Below, piece by piece: positions 1-11,750 of a stretch of DNA of 64,000 bases (the first letter of the stretch is position 1; each line of letters begins with the position of its first letter). Location of the stretch: positions 1 to 64,000 of the forward strand of contig CAVQID010000066.1 in NCBI GenBank assembly GCA_963712485.1. Direction: 5' to 3'. A program made the position numbers and the translations under genes. Below the pieces are notes generated by a model. That model made no database searches. It was given only the letters and a program-made list of their open reading frames with translations, and was not told the origin of the DNA. The DNA is from JALORV01 sp963712485 (GTDB lineage: Bacteria > Pseudomonadota > Gammaproteobacteria > Burkholderiales > Burkholderiaceae_F).

Positions 1-1
1 C

Positions 2-631
2 GCACGTGCGATCGTGCTTGCGGTGCCGGCCTATGCAGGCGCCACGCTCGTCCGGGCGCTCGCGCCCGACGCGGCGGCGTCGCTCGAGGCGATTCCGTAT
101 GCGCCGGTAGTGGTCGTCGCGAGCGCCTATCGGCGGTCCGACGTCGGTCATCCGCTCGACGGCTTCGGATTTCTCGCACCGGCACGGGAACAGCCGCGCG
201 TGCTGGGGTCGCTCTTCTCGAGCACGATGTTCGAGCATCGTGCGCCCAGCGATACGGTGGTGTTCACCTCCTTCCTCGGAGGACGGCGCAATCCGGCTCT
301 GGCCGCCGCGTCGGACGAAGAACTGCTGCAGGCCGTTCGGTACGAGCTGGAGCGATTGGTCGCCGCGCGCGGGACGCCGCTCTTCAACGAGATCACGCGC
401 TGGCCACGCGCTATTCCGCAGTACACGATCGGTCACCTCCAGCGAATCGCGCAGATCGAACGGGCCGAGCAAGAGCTGCCTGGGCTGACCTTCTGCGCAA
501 ACTATCGGGGCGGTGTTTCCATCAGCGACTGCATCACGAACGGCGAGGCCATGGCGCGCACGGTGTCGCAGTACCTGGCCGGTGCCGCGGCGAAGTCGAC
601 CCCGGGTGCAGGCTCGGCGGGCATCGACTGA
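2..631 (+). CDS. hemG: Protoporphyrinogen oxidase, C-terminal part (cut by window edge)
   Basis: The gene enters from the left edge, so only the last ~209 residues are visible. HemG/HemY-type protoporphyrinogen oxidase is an FAD enzyme that oxidises protoporphyrinogen IX to protoporphyrin IX, the penultimate step of haem synthesis. The visible part matches the family C-terminus: a segment resembling the substrate-binding region (PYAPVVVVASAYRR), the ITRWPRAIPQYTIGHL block, and the closing FAD-contact region GLTFCANYRGGVSISDCITNG followed by a helix. The N-terminal dinucleotide-binding fold lies outside the window. The family is named hemG or hemY depending on the source. The stop is followed after 58 bases by the next gene on the same strand. 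Confidence 0.85.
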   Translation, partial: ARAIVLAVPAYAGATLVRALAPDAAASLEAIPYAPVVVVASAYRRSDVGHPLDGFGFLAPAREQPRVLGSLFSSTMFEHRAPSDTVVFTSFLGGRRNPALAAASDEELLQAVRYELERLVAARGTPLFNEITRWPRAIPQYTIGHLQRIAQIERAEQELPGLTFCANYRGGVSISDCITNGEAMARTVSQYLAGAAAKSTPGAGSAGID

Positions 632-689
632 TGCGGGCCGTGGGACCGGTCCATTTCGTCCAATCGGATGCCCTGCCCAAGGCGATCGC

Positions 690-3386
690 GTGGCAGAATC
701 AGTCTCGGAAGTCGTGCCCCGCGATGCCGACGTCGGGGCGCTTGCACAGCCCGAGGTCACGCTGAGTTCGACCGTCATCCCGTTGCGGCAGTCCGCTGTC
801 GAGCGCTCGCTCAAGCAGGCGAGCTTCGACACCGCGGGCGTGCCGATCCTCGCTGTCAATCACAGTGGCCAGATCCTCGCGATCAACTCCGAGGCGATGG
901 TGCTCGTCGGCGGAGAGTCCGTGGTCGGGCGCAGCGTCGCCGAGCTGCTGGGATTCCTCAGCCACCGAGCCTTTACACGCCGTTGGCAGCGACTGTGGTC
1001 ACAGGTCACGGCGGAAGGGCGCTGCGAATTCGAAGCCAAGCTGCCGCTGCGCAGTGGTGCACGCCTGAGCGCGCGCTTCGTGGTCCGGCTGTTCCGCTTC
1101 GACCAGGATGACTTCGCCTCGATCTCCATCGTGGACACGTCGGCCGAGCGGGCCGCACGCCGCCGCGTGCGCGCCGCCGAAGCGCGGGCGCGCGCGCTGG
1201 CGCTGCATCAGAGCGAACTGACGATCATCCTGAATGCCGATCGCCGGGTGGTCTTCGCCAACGCCGCGCTCGAGCCGATCACCGGCGAGCACGAAGCGGA
1301 CATCATGGGCTCGCCGTTCGAGTTCATCCTCGATCAGCCGTCGCGCATCGAATTTCGCCGTGCGGTGGATCGCCTGCTGCGGGAGCCGGCCGGCGACCGG
1401 CAGCCTACGTCGTTGCATCTGCGCACGCGCGCTGCACTGGCCGGCAACGGCCGCAGCCTGTCGTGCGTGCTGGCGAACCGGCTGGACGACTCGACCGTGC
1501 GTGGTCTGGTGTTGACCGCGCGTGATCTCGGACCGGCCGAGAAGGCGCAGGCGCGGCGGCTGCGGTTCCGCGAGCGATTGCTCGAGCTGGCGATCCAGCC
1601 GAAATCGGATTTCACCCAGACGCTGGCGACTGTTCTGCGCTCGACGGCCGAAGTGCTGGACGTGAGTACTGCCAGCTTCTGGCGCCTCTCGCGCGATCCC
1701 GATGTGCTGCGCTGTGAGGCACTGTTCGATCGGACCGCAGACCGCTTCCTGCGCGACTGGGTCGGCCGCGACTTTCCCGCAACCCGGTTCGCGGCTTACT
1801 TCGCGCAGCTGATGAATCGCCAGCCGGTTGTCGTCAATGACACGCGCACGTCGCGCCTGACGACGATGTTTGCAGGCGATCAGGACTGGGCGCACGTGCG
1901 TGCGCTGCTGGATGTTCCGATACTCGTCGAGGGCACCATCGCCGGCGTCCTTTGCCTGCAGCATCGCGACATCCGTTACTGGGACGAGGACGATGTCGGC
2001 TTCGCCAACACGACCGGGTTGATGCTGGCGTTGTCGATGGAGGCGGCGCAGCGGCAGGAAGCCGAGTCGCGCATCGAGCATCTGGCCTGGTACGACGCGC
2101 TGACAGGACTGCCGAACCGCAACCTGCTGCGCGAGACCATGCGCGACATGGTCATGACGGCGTCGAACCGCAAGCGCCGCATGGCAGCGATGCTGATCGA
2201 CCTCGACCGCTTCAAGGACGTCAACGACACCCTCGGACACCTGGTTGGCGACGCGCTGATCAAGTCGGCATCCGATGTGCTGCGTGAGACCGTCGGCGAA
2301 GATGGCACCGTCGCCCGGCTGGGTGGCGACGAATTCGTCGTGCTGATCAGCGAGTTCGTGCATCGCCAGGAAGTTGCGCTGCTTGCGGCCCGGATCGCAC
2401 AGGCGCTGCACCGGACCGATCTCGTGTCCAACATCGATACCCAGGTATCGGCTTCGATCGGCGTGGCGCTCTTTCCCGAACACGGGCGCGACATGAGCAC
2501 GCTGCTGAAGAATGCCGACGCGGCGATGTACCAGGCCAAGCGTGATGGCCGCAACCAGTTCAGCTTCTTCAATCCGATTCGCTACGAGCGGGCGGCACGC
2601 GAGGTTCAGCTTGGCATTGAACTGGTCAAGGCCGTGCAGAGTGAGAGTCCTCAGTTCATCTGCGAATACCAGCCGCAGATCGAGATGGCTAGCGGCCGCG
2701 TCGTCGGGCTGGAGGCGCTGATCCGATGGAATCATCCGGTGCACGGCATGCTGACGCCCGACCGTTTCATCGGCGTGGCAGAGATCAGTGGCCTGTCGGA
2801 GCGGATCACTCGCTGGGTGATGAACGAAGTCTGCAGCCAGATCAATCGCTGGCGGCTCGTGCGGCCCGACTTCGATGTCCCGGTCGCTGTGAACGTCGCG
2901 GGACGAGAGATGGGCTCGACCGCCCTGCCGATCCTTGTGCGCAGCGCGCTCGTCAAGCACGGCATCGAGCCGCGGCTGATCGTCCTCGAAATCACAGAGC
3001 GCACGCTGGTCAAGGAAACCGAGATCAACAACGATGTGTTGGCCGAGCTCGCCTCGCTGGGCGTTGGCCTTGTGCTCGACGACTTCGGCACAGGCTATTC
3101 GATGCTGGGTTACCTGAAGCGCATGCCGATACACGCACTCAAGATCGACCAGTCGTTCATCGAGGGCATTCCGGCCGACCCCGACAGCCGCGCCATCGTG
3201 CACGCGATGCTGGCGGTCGCGCGCCACTTCCGCCTGAAGGTCGTCGCCGAAGGGGTCGAGTCGCAGGACCAGGTCGACTACATGCGCGACATCGGCTGCG
3301 AATTCGCACAGGGCTTCTTCTATTCGCACGCCATCTCCGGCGACACCATCCTCGACTACCTCGCGCGCGAGTCACCGGCGCCGTAG
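690..3386 (+). CDS. PAS-PAS-GAF-GGDEF-EAL cyclic-di-GMP signalling protein
   Basis: Probable bifunctional or hybrid cyclic-di-GMP enzyme of about 898 residues. In order: two PAS-like sensor segments (about residues 40-290), a GAF-like domain (about 300-455), a GGDEF diguanylate cyclase domain with an intact GGDEF motif at residues 545-549, and an EAL phosphodiesterase domain with EAL at 675-677. The EAL domain keeps ITERTLV, DDFGTGYS, KIDQSF and AEGVES, so it looks catalytically competent. The GGDEF domain keeps IDLDRFKDVND, but the RxxD inhibitory site normally just upstream reads GEDG, so product inhibition may be absent. No transmembrane helix is evident, so the protein is probably cytoplasmic. 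A GTG start is chosen because the frame upstream overlaps the haem gene and has no credible start after its stop; AAGG lies just upstream. The signal sensed cannot be told. Confidence 0.9.
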   Translation: MAESVSEVVPRDADVGALAQPEVTLSSTVIPLRQSAVERSLKQASFDTAGVPILAVNHSGQILAINSEAMVLVGGESVVGRSVAELLGFLSHRAFTRRWQRLWSQVTAEGRCEFEAKLPLRSGARLSARFVVRLFRFDQDDFASISIVDTSAERAARRRVRAAEARARALALHQSELTIILNADRRVVFANAALEPITGEHEADIMGSPFEFILDQPSRIEFRRAVDRLLREPAGDRQPTSLHLRTRAALAGNGRSLSCVLANRLDDSTVRGLVLTARDLGPAEKAQARRLRFRERLLELAIQPKSDFTQTLATVLRSTAEVLDVSTASFWRLSRDPDVLRCEALFDRTADRFLRDWVGRDFPATRFAAYFAQLMNRQPVVVNDTRTSRLTTMFAGDQDWAHVRALLDVPILVEGTIAGVLCLQHRDIRYWDEDDVGFANTTGLMLALSMEAAQRQEAESRIEHLAWYDALTGLPNRNLLRETMRDMVMTASNRKRRMAAMLIDLDRFKDVNDTLGHLVGDALIKSASDVLRETVGEDGTVARLGGDEFVVLISEFVHRQEVALLAARIAQALHRTDLVSNIDTQVSASIGVALFPEHGRDMSTLLKNADAAMYQAKRDGRNQFSFFNPIRYERAAREVQLGIELVKAVQSESPQFICEYQPQIEMASGRVVGLEALIRWNHPVHGMLTPDRFIGVAEISGLSERITRWVMNEVCSQINRWRLVRPDFDVPVAVNVAGREMGSTALPILVRSALVKHGIEPRLIVLEITERTLVKETEINNDVLAELASLGVGLVLDDFGTGYSMLGYLKRMPIHALKIDQSFIEGIPADPDSRAIVHAMLAVARHFRLKVVAEGVESQDQVDYMRDIGCEFAQGFFYSHAISGDTILDYLARESPAP

Positions 3387-3436
3387 TCGCAGTCCCCACG
3401 CCCGCTAAACTCGCGTGACACTGCGAGGAGGCATCT

Positions 3437-4213
3437 ATGGCGTACCAGAACATCCTGCTTGAGACCCGTGGTCGCGTTGGCCTGCTAACGCTGAATCGTC
3501 CGAAGGCGCTCAATGCACTCAACGACCAGCTGATGGATGAACTGGGCGAGGCCCTGCTTGCTTTCGATTCAGACGAAGCAATTGGTGCGATGGTCGTCAC
3601 CGGAAGCGAAAAGGCATTCGCGGCCGGAGCCGACATCGGCGCGATGAAAGAATGGACCTACATGGATGTATTCAAGTCCGAATACATCTCCCGCAACTGG
3701 GAAACGATCCGCCGGGTGCGCAAGCCGGTCATTGCTGCCGTCGGGGGCTATGCACTGGGCGGCGGCTGCGAACTGGCGATGATGTGCGACATCATCATCG
3801 CGGCGGACACGGCGAAGTTTGGGCAGCCGGAGATCAAGCTGGGAATCATCCCCGGCGCAGGTGGCACGCAGCGCCTGCCGCGCGCCGTCGGGAAGGCCAA
3901 GGCGATGGACCTCGTGCTCTCGGCGCGCATGATGGATGCGGCGGAAGCGGAGCGCGCGGGTCTGGTGTCACGTGTGGTGGCTGCCGACAAGCTTCTCGAC
4001 GAAGCCATTGCTGTCGCGGCAGCCATCGCCAGTCATTCGTTGCCAGCGGTGATGATGGCCAAGGAAGCGATCAATCGCGCCTATGAAGCGCCGCTGAACG
4101 AAGGCATGCTTTTCGAGCGGCGCCTGTTTCATTCACTCTTTGCGACCAACGATCAGAAGGAAGGCATGGCTGCGTTCGTCGAGAAGCGACCGGCGCAGTT
4201 TCGTCACACGTAG
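3437..4213 (+). CDS. Enoyl-CoA hydratase (crotonase family)
   Basis: A 258-residue crotonase, the usual length. It should hydrate trans-2-enoyl-CoA to 3-hydroxyacyl-CoA in beta-oxidation or aromatic-acid catabolism in the cytoplasm. The oxyanion-hole region AAGADIGAM is present. Both catalytic glutamates of true hydratases are present: E112 in GGGCELAMMCD and E132 in PEIKLGIIPGAGGTQRLPR. That favours hydratase over the isomerase or dehalogenase members of the family. A strong GAGGAGG ribosome site precedes the ATG. It resembles short-chain enoyl-CoA hydratases (PaaF/EchA8 type), but the neighbours do not show which pathway it serves, so no symbol is given. Confidence 0.92.
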   Translation: MAYQNILLETRGRVGLLTLNRPKALNALNDQLMDELGEALLAFDSDEAIGAMVVTGSEKAFAAGADIGAMKEWTYMDVFKSEYISRNWETIRRVRKPVIAAVGGYALGGGCELAMMCDIIIAADTAKFGQPEIKLGIIPGAGGTQRLPRAVGKAKAMDLVLSARMMDAAEAERAGLVSRVVAADKLLDEAIAVAAAIASHSLPAVMMAKEAINRAYEAPLNEGMLFERRLFHSLFATNDQKEGMAAFVEKRPAQFRHT

Positions 4214-4480
4214 ACGGCGGTCAGCGACATCGTCTTCAGCTCTGCACATTCTCTGGCGCGCGCTCGGCCACACCTAGAGCATCCCGTCTAGCGCGCCGCC
4301 CGGGGCCGAGCGGATCTGGGTGAGAACGCCGCTGGCCCCGTTACGGAACAAGGATTTATAGGCTCTGTGCGCCGGGCCGAAATGCGTTGCATCATTGCCC
4401 GCCGACACGTGGATGGCCCGCCGATTTGACGCTTTGGAGTCCAAGCTTCGCGTCCCAGAGCGTTGCCGCGGCCGGTCAAC

Positions 4481-4509
4481 TTGACACTAATTTTGCCGGG
4501 CCCCATAAT
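4481..4509 (+). promoter_or_regulatory. rRNA operon promoter (sigma70 type)
   Basis: A perfect -35 TTGACA (4481-4486) is separated by exactly 17 bases from a near-perfect -10 CATAAT (4504-4509). It lies about 284 bases upstream of mature 16S, the right place for an rrn promoter. Transcription should start near 4516. The discriminator is pyrimidine-rich. The bases just upstream are not A/T-rich, so a classical UP element is not obvious. Bases 4214-4480, between the hydratase stop and this promoter, hold no gene I can support. Confidence 0.8.
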
Positions 4510-4516
4510 TCCGCTT

Positions 4517-4792
4517 CTCTGCTGCTTCGGTTGCGTCGCAACACGACGATCCGACCGGGCGGCACGTTCTTTAACAACGAAACAGCCGATAAGTGTGGGC
4601 GCTTGGTGAAAGGCGCAACCGGCACAGAAGGTCGTCGAGGTCTCACACCGCGACATCAACCGACTGCGCCGGCTGAACTCAAAACATCAGGTGCTCACGC
4701 AATGGAAAGAGGGAAATGATGGAAACATCACATACCTCGATTCCAGCGAGTGAGTAATCAATCGTGCCTAGCACGGTTGCGCAAACAGAATC
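4517..4792 (+). other. rRNA operon leader with boxA and 16S processing-stem arm
   Basis: Transcribed leader before 16S. A boxA-like antitermination element, GTTCTTTAACAA, sits at about 4566-4577. Just downstream, bases 4586-4602 are complementary, apart from one G-U pair, to bases 6349-6365 beyond 16S. These are the two arms of the long duplex that RNase III cuts to release pre-16S. Open reading frames crossing the leader are not credible genes. Confidence 0.7.
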
Positions 4793-6460
<1,668 letters not shown>

Positions 6461-6537
6461 GGGTCTGTAGCTCAGCCGGTTAGAGCACCGTCTTGATAAG
6501 GCGGGGGTCGTTGGTTCGAATCCAACCAGACCCACCA
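6461..6537 (+). tRNA. tRNA-Ile (GAT)
   Basis: A 77-nt tRNA within the rRNA spacer with encoded CCA. The acceptor stem GGGTCTG pairs with CAGACCC. The anticodon GAT is at 6495-6497, and the T-loop GGTTCGAATCC is present. Ile followed by Ala is the standard spacer pair in proteobacterial rrn operons. Confidence 0.97.
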
Positions 6538-6559
6538 CACTCGGTGCGGGTGATGTACC

Positions 6560-6635
6560 GGGGGTGTAGCTCAATTGGGAGAGCGCCTGCTTTGCAAGCA
6601 GGAGGTCATCGGTTCGATCCCGTTCACCTCCACCA
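6560..6635 (+). tRNA. tRNA-Ala (TGC)
   Basis: A 76-nt tRNA with encoded CCA. The acceptor GGGGGTG pairs with CACCTCC with one G-U. The anticodon stem-loop CCTGC-TTTGCAA-GCAGG gives anticodon TGC at 6593-6595. The T-arm contains GGTTCGATCC. It is the second tRNA of the 16S-23S spacer. Confidence 0.97.
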
Positions 6636-6877
6636 CTACTTGAGCAAACGTCAAACGAAAGTCCGTGTCGCGGATTTCCGTTTGACCATTGGTCAAATCG
6701 CTGTTTCGATCTTTAACAATTCGGAAGAAGCAAAGCGTTTCAACTCTGCAACTGGTGATGAGCCAGGAAGGAGTTGATAACGGGTTGTGATTGCATACGA
6801 GCTCTCAGCAATATCTGAGAACAACGGCAACGCGGTCGCTTGTTAACCGTGCCTGGCAAAAGGCGGCAGGGTTATAG
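6636..6877 (+). other. tRNA-23S spacer with hairpin, boxA and 23S stem arm
   Basis: An imperfect inverted repeat at 6650-6686 (16-base arms, two mismatches, short loop) can form a strong hairpin just after tRNA-Ala. A second boxA-like element, GATCTTTAACAA, lies at about 6708-6719; it is the usual spacer antitermination site. Bases 6870-6884 are perfectly complementary over 15 bases to 9927-9941 and form the base of the 23S processing stem. Confidence 0.65.
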
Positions 6878-9934
<3,057 letters not shown>

Positions 9935-9941
9935 TATAACC

Positions 9942-10076
9942 GTGCTGCCTCCTCGGATACGAGTTGAGGCTCGACATCTCAATCGCCACCTTGCGTGGCC
10001 TGTGCTTCTTCCGATTTGGATCTTTCGAGCGTGACCGCACTGCGGCCGCAATCGCAAGATCAATCAGTGCAAGTTT
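9942..10076 (+). other. 23S-5S spacer
   Basis: A 135-nt transcribed spacer between the 23S processing stem and 5S. No tRNA gene or coding region is visible in it. Confidence 0.6.
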
Positions 10077-10193
10077 TGCCTGACGACCATAGCGAGTTGG
10101 AACCACTCCTTCCCATCCCGAACAGGACAGTGAAACGACTCAGCGCCGATGATAGTGGGATGTATTTCCCGCGAAAGTAGGACATTGTCAGGC
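10077..10193 (+). rRNA. rrf: 5S ribosomal RNA
   Basis: About 117 nt. The 5' TGCCTGACGACC and 3' TGTCAGGC pair to form the terminal helix. The conserved internal blocks CCCATCCCGAACAGGACAGTG and CGCCGATGATAGTGGG are present. It follows 23S in the normal order and is followed directly by a terminator. Confidence 0.95.
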
Positions 10194-10204
10194 TCGCATA
10201 CCGA

Positions 10205-10236
10205 CGCCCCGCTGCATTCGTGCAGCGGGGCGTTTT
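10205..10236 (+). terminator. Rho-independent terminator of the rRNA operon
   Basis: A perfect 12-bp GC-rich stem (10205-10216 with 10221-10232) has a TTCG tetraloop and is followed by TTTT. It lies 12 bases after 5S. Confidence 0.95.
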
Positions 10237-10317
10237 CATTTGTGCTGCGGCCAAGGCTCTGCCCACATGCCGACAGCTCGCCTCCTATACTCGCTCGATC
10301 GGTGCGCAGGAGGGCCC

Positions 10318-10767
10318 ATGGAACGCTTCACGATTTCTCTCGACGACCAGCTCGCGCACGAGTTCGACGCACTGATCGAGAGCCGCGGATACAGCAACCG
10401 GTCCGAGGCGGTGCGCGACATCCTGCGGGCGCATCTTGACCGGCTTCGAGAACACGCGGACGCCGAAGCGCACTGCGTCGCAAACCTCTCCTATGTTTAC
10501 AACCATCACGAGCGCGACCTGGCCGAGCGGCTGACGTCGCTGCAGCATGACCACCACGACTTGACGATATCGACCATGCATGCGCACCTCGATCACGATC
10601 ACTGCATCGAGAGCGTGATGCTGAAGGGTCGCTCTCGAGATGTGCGCAAATTTGCCGACGCCATTTCGGCGGAGCGTGGCGTGCGCCATGGACAGCTCAA
10701 TCTCGTGACGGTTGAAGTCGGGCATCCATCCCGGCACGTTCATTCCCACCTGACCCCCAATCACTGA
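10318..10767 (+). CDS. nikR: Nickel-responsive transcriptional regulator NikR
   Basis: A 149-residue ribbon-helix-helix plus ACT-domain repressor, normal NikR length. The N-terminal DNA-binding strand MERFTISLDDQL and helices with SNRSEAVRDILR are typical. The C-terminal metal domain has the nickel ligands H77, H88, H90 and C96 (MHAHLDHDHC), equivalent to E. coli H76, H87, H89 and C95. It also has the family tail GVRHGQLNLV. The ATG is set by an AGGAGGG ribosome site; an in-frame upstream extension lacks homology and runs towards the rRNA terminator. A nickel/cobalt permease gene follows 83 bases downstream behind a NikR-like operator, which supports a nickel-repression role. Confidence 0.95.
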   Translation: MERFTISLDDQLAHEFDALIESRGYSNRSEAVRDILRAHLDRLREHADAEAHCVANLSYVYNHHERDLAERLTSLQHDHHDLTISTMHAHLDHDHCIESVMLKGRSRDVRKFADAISAERGVRHGQLNLVTVEVGHPSRHVHSHLTPNH

Positions 10768-10807
10768 GCCGGCTTCTCCGGCGGCCTTGATCCGACGCAA
10801 AGCACGA

Positions 10808-10835
10808 GTAAGAAGAAATGGGCTAGAGTTCATAC
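10808..10835 (+). promoter_or_regulatory. Predicted NikR operator
   Basis: GTAAGA, 16 bases, then TCATAC. The E. coli NikR operator is GTATGA-N16-TCATAC, so 11 of 12 contact bases and the spacing match. It lies between nikR and the permease gene and ends 15 bases before the permease ATG, where bound NikR could block expression. The identification is inferred from the consensus. Confidence 0.65.
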
Positions 10836-10850
10836 ATCGAGGGAGAGTCC

Positions 10851-11664
10851 ATGCACGAACTGCCGACGGAATGGACAGCGCTTTGCGCGCTCGTCTTCCT
10901 GCTCGGGCTGAAACACGGTTTCGACGCCGATCACCTGGCGACGATCGACGGCCTGACGCGCTTCAATACGCGGCACGGTCGCCGATTTGGACGTTACTGC
11001 GGCGCCCTGTTTTCGCTGGGGCACGGCGTCATCGTGCTGCTCATCGCGGCCGCCGTCGGACTGGCGAGCGAACGTTGGGACGCGCCGGAATGGCTGGAAG
11101 TGTTCGGGGCCTGGACTTCGATCCTGTTCCTTATCTGATTGGCGTGGTGAATCTGCACGCCGTGCTGAATGCAGCGCCCGGGGAGGTCGTTGCGCCGGTC
11201 GGGCTCAAAGGCCGTCTCCTGGGCGCTTGAGCCGGGCCAGCCATCCGCTCACCGTGGCGCTTGTCGGCGCGCTGTTTGCGCTCTCCTTCGACACGGTCAG
11301 CCAGTCGGCGCTGTTCGCCCTGACCGCGACGCAGTTCGGCGGGGTCGGGCACGCGTTGGTGCTGGGCGGACTGTTCGTGCTCGGCATGCTGGTGACCGAC
11401 GGCATCAACGGGCTGTGGATCTCGCGCCTGATCGCCCGCGCTGACCAGCTGGCCTGCATCGCCTCGCGCGTGATGAGTCTGGCGGTCGCGGGCGTCAGCC
11501 TGCTGGTCGCGGCCTTCGGCGCGGCCAAGCTTGCGCTGCCCGCGGTCGACGCCTGGAGCGAAGGCAAGGAACTCGCATTCGGCGCTGCCGTCATGACGCT
11601 GATTGCCATGTCGTTCCTGGCCGGGCGCGTGCTGGGCCGCCGCACCGCCGATCATGCCGTCTAG
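10851..11664 (+). pseudogene. NiCoT-family nickel/cobalt permease, frame disrupted twice
   Basis: High-affinity Ni/Co importer of the NiCoT family, an inner-membrane protein. The first frame carries the signature LKHGFDADHLATIDG and FSLGHGVIVLL, then hits TGA at 11136-11138. The protein continues in a second frame from GVVNLHAVLN to GRLLGA (stop at 11228-11230). It then continues in a third frame with LSRASHPLTVALVGALFALSFDT to the end at DHAV. The pieces join into a normal ~271-residue NiCoT if one base is restored near 11133-11136 and one near 11224-11227. Either the gene is inactivated or the sequence has two single-base errors. Each piece alone lacks part of the membrane bundle. Paired with NikR and its operator upstream. 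Confidence 0.85.
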
Positions 11665-11750
11665 AAGGCAGTCTTTGATTCGACCCGGCCGGTAGCCACG
11701 ACGCAGGGCTTTCACGCACAATTCTCGACTCATCGATTATCGGAGTCGCG

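Noticed and set aside
999..3329. A 776-residue minus-strand open frame opposite the GGDEF-EAL gene
   Set aside because: It has no domain motif and mirrors the codon bias of the real gene; long antisense frames are common in high-GC DNA.
4387..4719. Open frame across the rRNA promoter and leader
   Set aside because: It overlaps the promoter and processing stem, and its sequence has no protein features.
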